A stretch of DNA of 64,000 bases from an uncultured Faecalicatena sp. (GTDB lineage Bacteria > Bacillota > Clostridia > Lachnospirales > Lachnospiraceae): positions 62,001 to 126,000 of the forward strand of contig CAOKHZ010000009.1 in NCBI GenBank assembly GCA_948468385.1. Reading direction: 5' to 3'. Within the stretch, counting starts at the first letter, position 1. Every line of letters starts with the position of its first letter. Below the pieces are notes generated by a model. It did not search any database and had not been told where the DNA came from. It saw only the letters and a program-made list of their open reading frames with translations. This document shows, one piece after another, positions 1 through 9,171 of the stretch. The translations under genes and the position numbers were made by a program.

Positions 1-602
1 TTGAAAGCAGAAGCATTGTAAAAACAAGGGATAAATACATAGGGCAATTTTAACAAAATGGAATTACGATCGTTCTGCTTGAAACAAGTACGGAAGCATT
101 TCACAAATTCCCGCATGACTATGTCCATTATGCCAGACAAGAGACAAACACGGGACTGGACATTGATTTTTTGCAAGAATACATCTTAATCCCACTAGAC
201 ATTTTCCGCCAAAACTTATACAATAAGGGTATCGGAAACCAGTTGGACGCGTGGCTTACGTTCCTTGGCGTGGATGACGTGGGGTGGATTGAGAGACTCA
301 TTCAACAATATTCCGAGTTCATCCCATTGTACAAGGACGTATATACGCTCTGTATGAACACGGAGAACATTATGGGCATTTTTTCAGAGGAATTAAAAAT
401 ATTGGACAGAAACACGACGTTGCTTATGATTGACGAAATGCAGGAAAAGATTAATGCGCAAGAAAACATAATACGTCAGAAAGATGAGGCGTTATTGCGG
501 GACAAAGATGCATTACGCCAAAAAGATGAGGCTCTCAGCCAAAAGGATGAAGAGATTCTCCGGCTTCGAAGACTTCTTGACATGAAGAACGAGAAGGATT
601 AA
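1..602 (+). pseudogene. Rpn/PD-(D/E)XK transposase-family gene, 3' part, with nonsense codon
   Basis: The frame is open from the window edge to a TAA at 600-602 but carries an in-frame TAA at 51-53. The coding sense continues on both sides of that stop: the residues before it (KTRDKYIGQF) and after it (QNGITIVLLETSTEAF) read as one protein. The C-terminal half has a segment like LDRNTTLLMIDEMQ followed by a charged coiled coil with the repeated unit RQKDEAL. That ending is typical of Rpn-type recombination-promoting nucleases or PDDEXK transposases of Lachnospiraceae. The catalytic domain would lie upstream of the window. A fragment could restart at the TTG at 171, giving 143 residues, but I see no good ribosome site there. 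The family call rests on remembered C-terminal style, so it is moderate; the interruption is seen directly. Confidence 0.5.
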
Positions 603-691
603 AGATGCGTTTTGAAATTTGACGAACTTTTTGTTGTCATTCTTTTCTTCTTATGCTAATATGAAGTGGAAATGAAATGCAGGAACAAAAG

Positions 692-845
692 GGTACTATT
701 CACGGGGCTGTGCGCTTCTACGCTCCCGCTCCGGTTCGTGCTAAGCGTGTGCCACCGGCACACAGCACCGCCGCACGGCCTCCGTCCGATAAAGTGATGG
801 TGCCGAATACCGTTACTATCGCGGCCGCAGGCCGTAAATAGTAAC
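692..845. repeat. Palindrome-rich intergenic element with terminal inverted repeats
   Basis: The stretch between the decayed transposase gene and jetA is bounded by GGTACTATT (692-700) and AATAGTAAC (837-845), near-perfect inverted repeats. Inside are a perfect hairpin, GTGTGCC-ACC-GGCACAC (747-763), and a terminal hairpin, GTTACTAT (812-819) with ATAGTAAC (838-845), enclosing CGGCC-GCA-GGCCG. It has no credible open frame. It resembles a REP or MITE-like extragenic element. The jetA promoter must lie within or just after it. Confidence 0.5.
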
Positions 846-885
846 AACAGTATAAGAGTAAAAAGAATCAACGGGGAATCTAAGG

Positions 886-2382
886 ATGCATGTGACGGAA
901 AAGCTGACCAGGCCGCTTACGGAAGCCAGGTATTTGAATGCGGATAATGTGGACCGGTATCGGAGCATTATGCGCATTTTTTATGAGAATTATGAGAAAT
1001 TGAAGTACTGGATGTATCAGGAGGAGGTCTATGCTCTGATGGTGCAAGACCCCTATTTTGCGGAGTATCGGATGGAGCAGTGCCAGCAGGATTTGACGGC
1101 CTTGGTCGAGTGGCGGAATTTGAGCACGATTCAGGACACGAGGAAGGTGTCATCCATCGAGGAGTTTAAGAACAAGAAGTTCCGTTACCAGATGTCGCCA
1201 TATAGTGTGGAGATTGAGCGCCTCGTGCTACGTTTGGAAAATTTGTTTGTCGAGGGCGCGTCATTGGAACCGACGCTTTTGGAGCGGATTCGGCGCAGCG
1301 TGGAGCGATTCGGCGAAATGTCTAAGGAGGGCGACGTTGGCGCGGTTTATACGTGGTGGAATGATTTGAATAATGATTTTATCCGGCTGAACCAGAATTA
1401 TCAGGATTACATGCGCGACTTAAATAGCGTGAAGGCCGAGGAAATGATGCGGACGAAGGAATTTCTCGTGTTTAAGGACAAGTTGGTGGAATATTTGCGC
1501 GGGTTCATCAAGGGGCTGCAGCGAAACGTCGGCGTGATAGAGGAGACGTTGCGGCTTTTGGACGAGGGGGTCTTGGCGCGGTCACTTGCCAAGGTGAACG
1601 AGTACGAGTTTTCCATTCCGAGGATGGACGTGGAAGTCTCCTTGCAAATGATTGAGGAGAAGACGCGGGGGCGTTACCAGAGCATTTACGATTGGTTCGT
1701 GGCGGAAAACGGCCGGGAGAACGAGGCGGGGAAATTGTTTGACGCCACCAACGAGATTATCCGCCGGATTACCCGTTATGCCACGCAATTGAGCGAGAAG
1801 AACGCGCTAGGGGCGAACCGGCGGGAGGAGTACCGCAAGGTGGCGGAATTATTTTTGAAGTGCGAGGACATTGCCGAGGCGCATCGGATGTCGGCCATGG
1901 TGTTCGGCCTGGAGCGGCCGTTTCATTTGAAAGGGGACATGCCGCGCGAGACGGACAGCATGAACAAGGGCGTGTATGACGAGGCGGCGTGTGAATATGT
2001 CTTAAAGCCGAGGATTCGCGCGTATCGGGAGAAGTCGCGGCGCAGTTCGGTCAAGGATGCCAGCAGGGAGAAGGAGGAGACGCGCAGGCAAATGCTTTCG
2101 CGCTTAAAGGAAGACCGCACAAAAATCGGGCAGTTGGAGAAGAACGGGCGGATTGATTTTGACGCGCTTCCGGTGATTGAGCCGCGCGTGCGGGAGATTT
2201 TATTGAAATGGCTTTCTGACGCGCTTGAGAGCGCGGACTATGCGTCACGTACCGATGACGGGCGGGAATACGTGCTCGACATGGCGCACGCGAACGAGCG
2301 GTGCGTCGTGCGCTGCGAGGACGGCAATTTCACAATGCCGCGGCTTGGCATCGTATTTCGGGAAGGTCAGGGACAAGAATGA
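886..2382 (+). CDS. jetA: Wadjet type II subunit JetA (DUF2397 / TIGR02677)
   Basis: The 498-residue protein is the first gene of a four-gene operon and matches the size and style of TIGR02677. In type II Wadjet this protein is the kleisin-like subunit (MksF equivalent). It bridges the SMC heads of JetC and helps assemble the DNA-extruding motor that detects small circular DNA. It is soluble, highly charged and largely helical, with an N-terminal winged-helix-like region and a basic segment near residues 385-420. The ATG at 886 follows a weak GGGGAA site. JetB begins about 40 bases downstream. The family assignment comes from context plus remembered family features; no alignment was run. Confidence 0.85.
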   Translation: MHVTEKLTRPLTEARYLNADNVDRYRSIMRIFYENYEKLKYWMYQEEVYALMVQDPYFAEYRMEQCQQDLTALVEWRNLSTIQDTRKVSSIEEFKNKKFRYQMSPYSVEIERLVLRLENLFVEGASLEPTLLERIRRSVERFGEMSKEGDVGAVYTWWNDLNNDFIRLNQNYQDYMRDLNSVKAEEMMRTKEFLVFKDKLVEYLRGFIKGLQRNVGVIEETLRLLDEGVLARSLAKVNEYEFSIPRMDVEVSLQMIEEKTRGRYQSIYDWFVAENGRENEAGKLFDATNEIIRRITRYATQLSEKNALGANRREEYRKVAELFLKCEDIAEAHRMSAMVFGLERPFHLKGDMPRETDSMNKGVYDEAACEYVLKPRIRAYREKSRRSSVKDASREKEETRRQMLSRLKEDRTKIGQLEKNGRIDFDALPVIEPRVREILLKWLSDALESADYASRTDDGREYVLDMAHANERCVVRCEDGNFTMPRLGIVFREGQGQE

Positions 2383-2426
2383 TGGGCGATGCATCGCGCG
2401 TGTTTTTGGAAAGGTGAATGTATTTT

Positions 2427-3542
2427 ATGAAAGAGTTAGAAGCATTGCTGGACCGGCGGTGGGTCTTGAAGTCGCAGGACAAGGAGTTGTATTACCAGGT
2501 ACGGGATTCCATCGGTGACATCCGCCGTTTCGCGACGGACAAGATGGGCTGCCAGGTGATAGAAAATTCGCTCCTGGTCAAACTGGAGAAGATACCCGCC
2601 ATTCCAGAGGCGTTCATGGGCGTCATGGAGTTTACGTCGCGGGAGGAATACGCGTTCCTCTGTATTTTGCTGATGTTTTTGGAGGACAAGGATGCCCAGG
2701 AGCAGTTCATCCTCTCGCAATTGACGGAATATATTGCCGCCAACATGCCGGGCGGCGCGCCGGACTGGACGATTTACACGAACCGCCGGAGGCTGGTGAA
2801 GGTGCTGCGCTATGCGGCCGCGCAGGGGATTTTGCAGGTGACGGACGGCAGCGACGACGTGTTCATGGACGAGCGGTCGGGCGAAGTCTTGTATGAAAAT
2901 ACCGGGGCTTCCAGGTATTTCATGCGCAATTTTTCACGGGACGTCATGGGATACGCGAAGCCGGAGGATTTTCGGGAAAGTGAATGGTTCGAGATGGACG
3001 AGGACAAGGGAATCGTAAGGCGGCACAGGGTGTACAAGCGGTTGATGTTTTCCGTCGGGATGTACCGCGGGGGCGGCGCGGAGGAGGATTTCGAGTATTT
3101 GAAATATTATGGGCGGCGGCTTGCCGAGGATTTGGAGCGCGAGTTTGACTGTCAGGTGCATATCCACAAGGGAAGCGCGTTTCTCATGATGGGCGACGAT
3201 TGCCACATGGGGATGGCGTTTCCGGGAAATAACGTGTTGTCCGACATTATTTTGCTCGCCTGCGCGAAGATTCGAAAAAACGTGGAAGAGGGAACGTGGC
3301 AGACGAGGACGGACGGTACGGTTTTCGTGGAACGGGTGGAATTTGAGCGGATGCTCAAGGTGGTAAAGAAGGAGAGCGGCGCTGGATTTACGAAAAATTA
3401 TCGGGAAATGCCGGAAGGCGAGTTCGTGAGGGAAGTGACGGAGGCGATGGAACGCTGGATGTTCATCGGACGGGAGGATGAGAGGATTATCATTTACCCG
3501 GCGGCGGGCAAGGTGGCGGGACGTTATCCGGAGGATTTTTAG
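2427..3542 (+). CDS. jetB: Wadjet type II subunit JetB (DUF2398 / TIGR02678)
   Basis: A 371-residue protein, counting from the ATG at 2427 because AAGGTG at 2411-2416 gives it proper spacing. An in-frame ATG at 2418 would add three residues but sits too close to that site. It corresponds to the MksE-like (KITE) winged-helix subunit of type II Wadjet, which binds the JetA kleisin. Visible features are the N-terminal KELEALLDRRWVLKSQDKEL helix and the FMRNFSRDV and HRVYKRL segments typical of TIGR02678. It lies between jetA and jetC with only 17 bases before jetC, so co-translation as one complex is likely. Confidence 0.85.
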   Translation: MKELEALLDRRWVLKSQDKELYYQVRDSIGDIRRFATDKMGCQVIENSLLVKLEKIPAIPEAFMGVMEFTSREEYAFLCILLMFLEDKDAQEQFILSQLTEYIAANMPGGAPDWTIYTNRRRLVKVLRYAAAQGILQVTDGSDDVFMDERSGEVLYENTGASRYFMRNFSRDVMGYAKPEDFRESEWFEMDEDKGIVRRHRVYKRLMFSVGMYRGGGAEEDFEYLKYYGRRLAEDLEREFDCQVHIHKGSAFLMMGDDCHMGMAFPGNNVLSDIILLACAKIRKNVEEGTWQTRTDGTVFVERVEFERMLKVVKKESGAGFTKNYREMPEGEFVREVTEAMERWMFIGREDERIIIYPAAGKVAGRYPEDF

Positions 3543-3559
3543 AAGGGAGATTGGTATAG

Positions 3560-6500
3560 ATGGGCAGCAGGTGGCAGGCGAACAAAATTGGCCTTGTGAA
3601 TTTTTGGTATTATGACGAGCAGGAGTTTCCCTTTGTAAAGGGACGGATGCTCCTTCGCGGGTCGAACGGTTCGGGAAAGTCGGTGACGATGCAAAGCGTG
3701 GTGCCGCTTCTTTTGGATGGCAACATGAGCCCGGAACGGCTCGACCCGTTTGGTTCGCGCGACCGGAAAATGAGCAGCTACTTGCTGGAGGACGACGACG
3801 GGCGCGAGGAGCGCACGGGGTATCTTTATTTGGAATTCAAACGGCAGGAGAGCGAGACCTATTTGACCGTCGGCATGGGAATCCGGGCCAGGCGGGGCAA
3901 GCCGCTCGACAAATGGTATTTCAGCCTGACGGACGGCAGACGGGTCGGCAAGGATTTTTTCTTGTACAAGGAGACGGACGAGAAGGTCACGCTTTCGAAG
4001 AAAGAGTTAGAATACCGGGTCGCGACCGGCGGACGGACGTTTGACCGGCAGGCGGATTACATGGAATACGTGAATAGGCAGATTTTCGGGTTTGAGACCG
4101 TGGACGAATACAAGGAAATGATTGATTTGCTGATTCAATTGCGCACGCCCAAATTGTCAAAGGATTTTAAGCCGTCGGTCATCAACGACATTTTGAGCGA
4201 CTCGCTGCAGCCCTTGTCGGACGAGGATTTGCGTCCGATGTCCGAGGCCATTGAAAATATGGATGCGATGAACCTGAATTTGAAAGCCAGGCAGGAGGGG
4301 CGGCAGGCGGCGGAGAAGATTAACCGGGCATTTGACAAGTATAACCGATTGACGTTGTACGAGAAGGCCGCCCGTTATGAGGAAAATGAGAAGAGATTGG
4401 CGGAGCTTTCGAAGGAGGAGAAGGAGCGGGGGCGGCAGCTTCGTGAGTGCGAGGAGCGCGTGCAGTGGCTGGCAAGGGAAGAGGAAACGCTAAATGCCAA
4501 GAAGGGCGCGATGGAGAAGGAGCGGGAGTCATTAAGCAAGAGTGACGCGGTCGCGTTGAAGGAAAAAGAAGTGGAACTGGCGGAGCGGATTGAAAAAGAT
4601 GAAAGGAGCGCGGCGGAGAAGGAACGGCAGTTGGCCGCGAAGCAGGAGCAGTACGTGGAACTTTCGTCCAGGCAGAAGGAGGAGCAGGAAAGGGAATATC
4701 AAAAGGAGCAGGGACTTCGCGCGTTGTTGGAGGAAATGCAGGACGAGGCGGACGACATGGCTTTTGAGGAGCATGCGTTTTTCAGCGCGGAGTTATTGCA
4801 GGATTTGCAAAAACCGTTTTTATTCGGGACGCATCAGGCACAAATGGAAAAGACTCGGGCAGGGATTGAAAAGGGTCTGGAAGTATTGAGGGAGGCCGAC
4901 GCCTGCAGGCGGCAGGTGGAGGACTTGTTGCAGAAGCATGAGCGGCAGCAACAGAAAACGGGCGAGGCCGAGCGGCGCGCCGGGGAATTGGAAGCCGTCA
5001 TGGCGCAGGTGCAAAATGAGTGGAAAGAGGCTCTTTATAGTTGGAGCGGCAGAAATCAGGAATTGGCGCTTTCGAAGGAATTGTTGAAAAGCTTGTCGCG
5101 GTTTGTGGAAGAATACGATGAAAATTCGGACTATGCGGCCGTCAGGCAGCCGGTGGCGGACGTGTGGATTGAGAAAAAGGGGAAGTTATCGGCCGACGGA
5201 CAAAAAATCCAGTCGCGAATTCAGGAATTGTGTCTGGAAAAGGAGGAGCAGGAGCGAGAGCTTGCGGAGTGGGAAAATCATAGGGAGCCGGAGCCGCCGC
5301 GCGACGAGGCGGTGCAAAGAAATCGTGCGCGGCTGCGCGACAAAAACATTCCCTATCAGGAGTTTTACAAGGTCATCGAGTTCGGGGAAGGTTTGGACAA
5401 GACGGCTTGTGACCGCATTGAGGAAGCGTTTTTGCGCATGGGGCTTTTGGATGCCCTCGTGATAGAGGAGCAGTATCGGGAGCAGGTTTTGGCGTTGGAC
5501 CAAGGGTGTTGCGACAAGTATTTGTTCGTGCAAAAGACGCACGCCGAAAAAAGCGTGTTGGACGTGTTGGATTTGAACGACTCGGTCAATGACATTTTTT
5601 TCAACCAGAGGATTACCGGTATTTTGCAAAATATTGCCTACGATAGTGACGGGACGACCGCAGTCTCGTCTGCCGGGACATATCAGATTGGCGTGATCAG
5701 CGGAACGATCAGCGGCGAGCATGAGGCCGGTTTTTTGGGGACGCGCGCTCGCGAGCAAAATCGTCTGGCCAGGATTGCCGCTTGCAGGGAGGCTCTGGAA
5801 ACCATTGGGCAGGAACTGGCGCGGATGCAAGGGGAGGCGGAGGAAATCGGGCGGCGGCAGGCTCTTCTGGCCGAGGAATATGCCGCGCTTCCGCGGGAGG
5901 ATGATTTGCGCGAGGCGTGCCGGATGTTGTCCGGGGCGCGGCTTTTCGTGCAGCGCATGAAAGAGGAAGAGGTACGCCTGGAGGCGGAATTGCGTGAGAA
6001 AAACGAGGTCTTGCGTGAAATGAGAAAGGAAGCGTTGCAGATTGCCGAGGGTCTCTATCTGGATTGCAATTACGAAACGTTTTTGCGCGCGGCCAAGGCG
6101 GCGGGAAATTATGGGCAGCACTTTTACCAATTAAAATCCGAGCACGAGCTTTATGTGCAGATCGTGGGACACATCGCGGAACTTTCCGGGCGCATGGAAG
6201 ACTTGGATTTGGACATGGATCAGATTCGGGCGGACATGCGGGCCGTTGAGTCGAATTTGAAAAAGGGACGAGAGGAATATGCGTCCGTGCAGGAGCAGTT
6301 GAAACTGACGGATTATGAGCAGATTCGTGAGCGGTTGGACATTTGCATAAGGTGGCTGGGCGTGTACCCGCAAAAAGTCGGGCAGTGCGCGGCGGAAAAA
6401 GGACAAAAAGAGGAGCAGATCCGCACGATTACGGCATTGATGGAGCAGGGCGCGGGGCGGATGGAGGAATATCGGCGCAGGAGCGTGCGTTTGCAGAAAT

Positions 6501-7708
6501 GCTACGAGTCCGAGGCGGCGCTGGGGTACGTGGAATTGCCGGGGAATGAAGGCACAAAAGGGCGGGAAACGCGGGACGTTTCCGCTCCGAAGGTGGGTGA
6601 CGCGGCGGCGGTGCGGGCGTTTTTGGCCGTGGATTGCCAGGAACTGGACAAGGAGGCCGTCATTCGGGACTTGAACAAGGTTTATTTTGAAAATCGTGGA
6701 TTTTTGAATGATTATCAGTTGACGCAGACGGAGCGGTTTACGGAGTTGGACGAGGAGGCGCGGCCAGGTGACGCGACGGCCAGGCGTCTGGACATTGGCG
6801 CGAGGTACCAGGGCGTGCGGATTCCGTTTCAGAATCTGCTCGGGCATCTGGAGGAAGAGATTGCGGAATTGCAGGAATTGATTAAGGCGGGTGACCGGGA
6901 ATTGTTCGAGGACATTTTGGCAAATACGGTGAGCCGCAAGATTCGCGGAAAAATTAACAGTTCCAACACATGGGTGGAGAAAATGAACGGGTTGATGCAA
7001 GCCATGAACACGTCGAGCGGCCTGAAGCTGAGCCTGCGCTGGCGCAGCAAGACGGCGGAGCATGAGGATCAGCTTGACACGCGGGAGTTGGTGGACTTGC
7101 TGAAAAAGGATTACCGTTTGATGCGGGAGGACGAGGCGGCCAAATTGTCCCTGCATTTTCGCTCGAAGGTGGAGGAGGCAAGACGGCACGCCAAGGACAG
7201 CGGCGGGATGGTGTCATTTTACCAGGTGATGAAGGAGACGTTGGATTATCGAAGGTGGTTCGAGTTCCAGCTATTTTCCCAGAAGATCGGGGAGCGGCAG
7301 AAGGAATTGACGAACAGCGTGTTCGGGACGTTTAGCGGCGGTGAAAAGGCGATGTCGATGTACGTGCCGCTGTTTTCGGCGGTGGTGGCCAAGTACAAGG
7401 GAGGAAATGCGGATGCCCCGCGCCTGATTTCGTTGGACGAGGCCTTCGCCGGGGTGGACAATAAAAATATTCGTGACATGTTCCGTCTAATGACGGAGTT
7501 CGAGTTTGACTTCATCATCAATTCACAAGTGTTATGGGGTGATTGCGACACGTTGGACGCGTTGGCCATTTACCAGCTTTTACGCCCGGAAAATGCCAAG
7601 TTTGTGACCGTGATGCCGTATCTTTGGAATGGACGCGCGAAGGAAATGCTGGAAAATGAGGCGCAGATGGAGGAACGGGCGGCCACGGCGCAAGTGGCGG
7701 GCAAATAG
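3560..7708 (+). CDS. jetC: Wadjet type II SMC-like ATPase JetC (TIGR02680)
   Basis: A 1382-residue SMC/Rad50-like ATPase, the motor of the Wadjet complex, which extrudes DNA loops to recognise small plasmids. The Walker A motif GSNGSGKS is at residues 34-41. The ABC signature FSGGEKA begins near residue 1258, and the Walker B segment LISLDEAFAG has D1293 and catalytic E1294. Between them lie two long charged coiled-coil arms (about 230-500 and 690-950) around a central hinge-like region. Length and order fit TIGR02680. The ribosome site AGAAGGGAG precedes the ATG at 3560. All ATPase motifs are intact, so the subunit should be active. Confidence 0.9.
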   Translation: MGSRWQANKIGLVNFWYYDEQEFPFVKGRMLLRGSNGSGKSVTMQSVVPLLLDGNMSPERLDPFGSRDRKMSSYLLEDDDGREERTGYLYLEFKRQESETYLTVGMGIRARRGKPLDKWYFSLTDGRRVGKDFFLYKETDEKVTLSKKELEYRVATGGRTFDRQADYMEYVNRQIFGFETVDEYKEMIDLLIQLRTPKLSKDFKPSVINDILSDSLQPLSDEDLRPMSEAIENMDAMNLNLKARQEGRQAAEKINRAFDKYNRLTLYEKAARYEENEKRLAELSKEEKERGRQLRECEERVQWLAREEETLNAKKGAMEKERESLSKSDAVALKEKEVELAERIEKDERSAAEKERQLAAKQEQYVELSSRQKEEQEREYQKEQGLRALLEEMQDEADDMAFEEHAFFSAELLQDLQKPFLFGTHQAQMEKTRAGIEKGLEVLREADACRRQVEDLLQKHERQQQKTGEAERRAGELEAVMAQVQNEWKEALYSWSGRNQELALSKELLKSLSRFVEEYDENSDYAAVRQPVADVWIEKKGKLSADGQKIQSRIQELCLEKEEQERELAEWENHREPEPPRDEAVQRNRARLRDKNIPYQEFYKVIEFGEGLDKTACDRIEEAFLRMGLLDALVIEEQYREQVLALDQGCCDKYLFVQKTHAEKSVLDVLDLNDSVNDIFFNQRITGILQNIAYDSDGTTAVSSAGTYQIGVISGTISGEHEAGFLGTRAREQNRLARIAACREALETIGQELARMQGEAEEIGRRQALLAEEYAALPREDDLREACRMLSGARLFVQRMKEEEVRLEAELREKNEVLREMRKEALQIAEGLYLDCNYETFLRAAKAAGNYGQHFYQLKSEHELYVQIVGHIAELSGRMEDLDLDMDQIRADMRAVESNLKKGREEYASVQEQLKLTDYEQIRERLDICIRWLGVYPQKVGQCAAEKGQKEEQIRTITALMEQGAGRMEEYRRRSVRLQKCYESEAALGYVELPGNEGTKGRETRDVSAPKVGDAAAVRAFLAVDCQELDKEAVIRDLNKVYFENRGFLNDYQLTQTERFTELDEEARPGDATARRLDIGARYQGVRIPFQNLLGHLEEEIAELQELIKAGDRELFEDILANTVSRKIRGKINSSNTWVEKMNGLMQAMNTSSGLKLSLRWRSKTAEHEDQLDTRELVDLLKKDYRLMREDEAAKLSLHFRSKVEEARRHAKDSGGMVSFYQVMKETLDYRRWFEFQLFSQKIGERQKELTNSVFGTFSGGEKAMSMYVPLFSAVVAKYKGGNADAPRLISLDEAFAGVDNKNIRDMFRLMTEFEFDFIINSQVLWGDCDTLDALAIYQLLRPENAKFVTVMPYLWNGRAKEMLENEAQMEERAATAQVAGK

Positions 7709-7717
7709 ACGAAGGAG

Positions 7718-7739
7718 CGGGCGGCCGGGAACCCGCCCG
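7718..7739 (+). other. Hairpin between jetC and jetD
   Basis: CGGGCGG (7718-7724) pairs with CCGCCCG (7733-7739) around an eight-base loop in the 61-base gap between jetC and jetD. No T-run follows, so it is not a classic terminator. It could lower or stabilise jetD expression relative to jetABC. Confidence 0.45.
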
Positions 7740-7769
7740 TGGGCGATAAAGTAAATCAGGAGGTCTGAG

Positions 7770-9113
7770 ATGGACAAGCGAACTCAACTGGGAAAGGAAT
7801 GCGTCGAATATTTTCGTGGAAATCGTGTTTTTGACCGTTTGCTTCGCGGGTTCCGGGAAAAATATGCCTCTTATGGGTATTTTGCGGGAACGGTGGTCTT
7901 GCGCGGGGTGTCCGCGGAGGAGCTGGAATCCTTGGAAGGCTTTTTCCAGAAGAGTTTTCATGGGCAGAAATCGGTGTCCGTCAGCGCGTCTCAATTTGAA
8001 AGGATGTTGAAGAATAGCCGTTTTGGGGAAATTTCTCCAAGAGAGGTACTGGAGTCGTATTTCCAGGAGGAAATGGCAGGAAAGAAGGAGTTAAAAGAGG
8101 CGCGGGAATTAGAGGAAAGGCGGCGTTGGCGGCAGACGTGCGAAGAATTGGCAAGGTGTTATGAGAAAACGCCGGCAGCGGCGTGGATAGAGGAAATGGT
8201 GCACGAGAAGGGGAGTTGCTTTCCATACGTGTGGAAACGTTGCCGGGAGGATGTAAGGAATGATTTTGAAAATGTGAAACGCGGTTTGACGGATGGATGT
8301 AAAATGCGGGCCACGTTGGAACTTGGCGCGCGGATTCTCAACGCATTTCCCTATCGGCGGGAGGGCGTGGAATATTTGGCCGTTTTTGCCGCCATGCTTA
8401 CGGGGAATCCCCACGCGTTTGACGACGGGACGCGGGACGGACAACTTTTGTGGCAGTTGGTGCGGTGGAACCATGAGCGGGACGACGAGGAAGCACCGAT
8501 ATTTCCCGCCTTGCAGAAGAATCGTCTGTATCTGGCGGCGGGGATTTTGCGTGATGACGTTTCGAATGACGTGATGCTTTCGGGCATTCTTGCATATGGC
8601 CCGGATGAAAAATCCCATGCGGGCATGGCAGGCTTTTTGGCGGAGGGGGAGATGGTGCGCGTGCCGCTGTCGGTGATTGCCAAGTGGAGGCGGGTGGCCT
8701 GCCCGCGAAACGAGATTTATATCGTGGAAAATCCTTCCGTGTATGCGATGCTCTGCGGGCGGGAAAAGAGCGGAAGGGCATTCATGTGCATGAACGGGCA
8801 GCCTCGGTTAAGTGCGGTGCTGATGCTTGACCTATTGGCGGTGTCAGGAATCAAGGTGTATTATGGGGGCGATTTTGACCCGGAGGGGCTTTTAATTGCC
8901 TGGAAAATAAAGAGATATTATAAAGGGGCGCTTGCATATTGGCACATGTCCGTGGAAGATTATGAAAAAAGTAAGTCGGGGAAAAGGATTTCCCCGAGAC
9001 GGATGAAAATGCTGGGACGAATCAAGGATGTCGAGCTGCGGGAAACCGTGGAGGCGGTTCGGCGTGCGGGCGTGGCTGGATACCAGGAAAATATATGGGA
9101 GGCGTATCGGTGA
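7770..9113 (+). CDS. jetD: Wadjet type II nuclease JetD (DUF3323/DUF2399, TIGR02679)
   Basis: A 447-residue protein, the Toprim-like nuclease (MksG/topo VI-A related) that cuts plasmid DNA once the JetABC motor has stalled on a small circle. The C-terminal DUF2399 part carries the Toprim acidic residues: E320 in IVENPSV, and D368 and D370 in YYGGDFDPEG. The N-terminal half is the DUF3323-like arm. AGGAGGTCTGAG precedes the ATG at 7770. It is the last gene of the operon. Its end converges with the leftward gene that ends at 9172, with no obvious terminator between them. Confidence 0.88.
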   Translation: MDKRTQLGKECVEYFRGNRVFDRLLRGFREKYASYGYFAGTVVLRGVSAEELESLEGFFQKSFHGQKSVSVSASQFERMLKNSRFGEISPREVLESYFQEEMAGKKELKEARELEERRRWRQTCEELARCYEKTPAAAWIEEMVHEKGSCFPYVWKRCREDVRNDFENVKRGLTDGCKMRATLELGARILNAFPYRREGVEYLAVFAAMLTGNPHAFDDGTRDGQLLWQLVRWNHERDDEEAPIFPALQKNRLYLAAGILRDDVSNDVMLSGILAYGPDEKSHAGMAGFLAEGEMVRVPLSVIAKWRRVACPRNEIYIVENPSVYAMLCGREKSGRAFMCMNGQPRLSAVLMLDLLAVSGIKVYYGGDFDPEGLLIAWKIKRYYKGALAYWHMSVEDYEKSKSGKRISPRRMKMLGRIKDVELRETVEAVRRAGVAGYQENIWEAYR

Positions 9114-9171
9114 ATTTAATCAACGACGATATCCTCCAGTTCCTTTTCATAGATGTTACGCAGTATTCGTT

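Noticed and set aside
692-845. 71-codon leftward ORF in the element upstream of jetA
   Set aside because: It covers palindromic repeat sequence, has low-complexity content and no ribosome site.
5186-7189. Long leftward open frames of 314 and 352 codons inside jetC
   Set aside because: They mirror the coding strand of a strongly supported ATPase gene, are rich in Leu/Arg/Gln without motifs, and lack ribosome sites.
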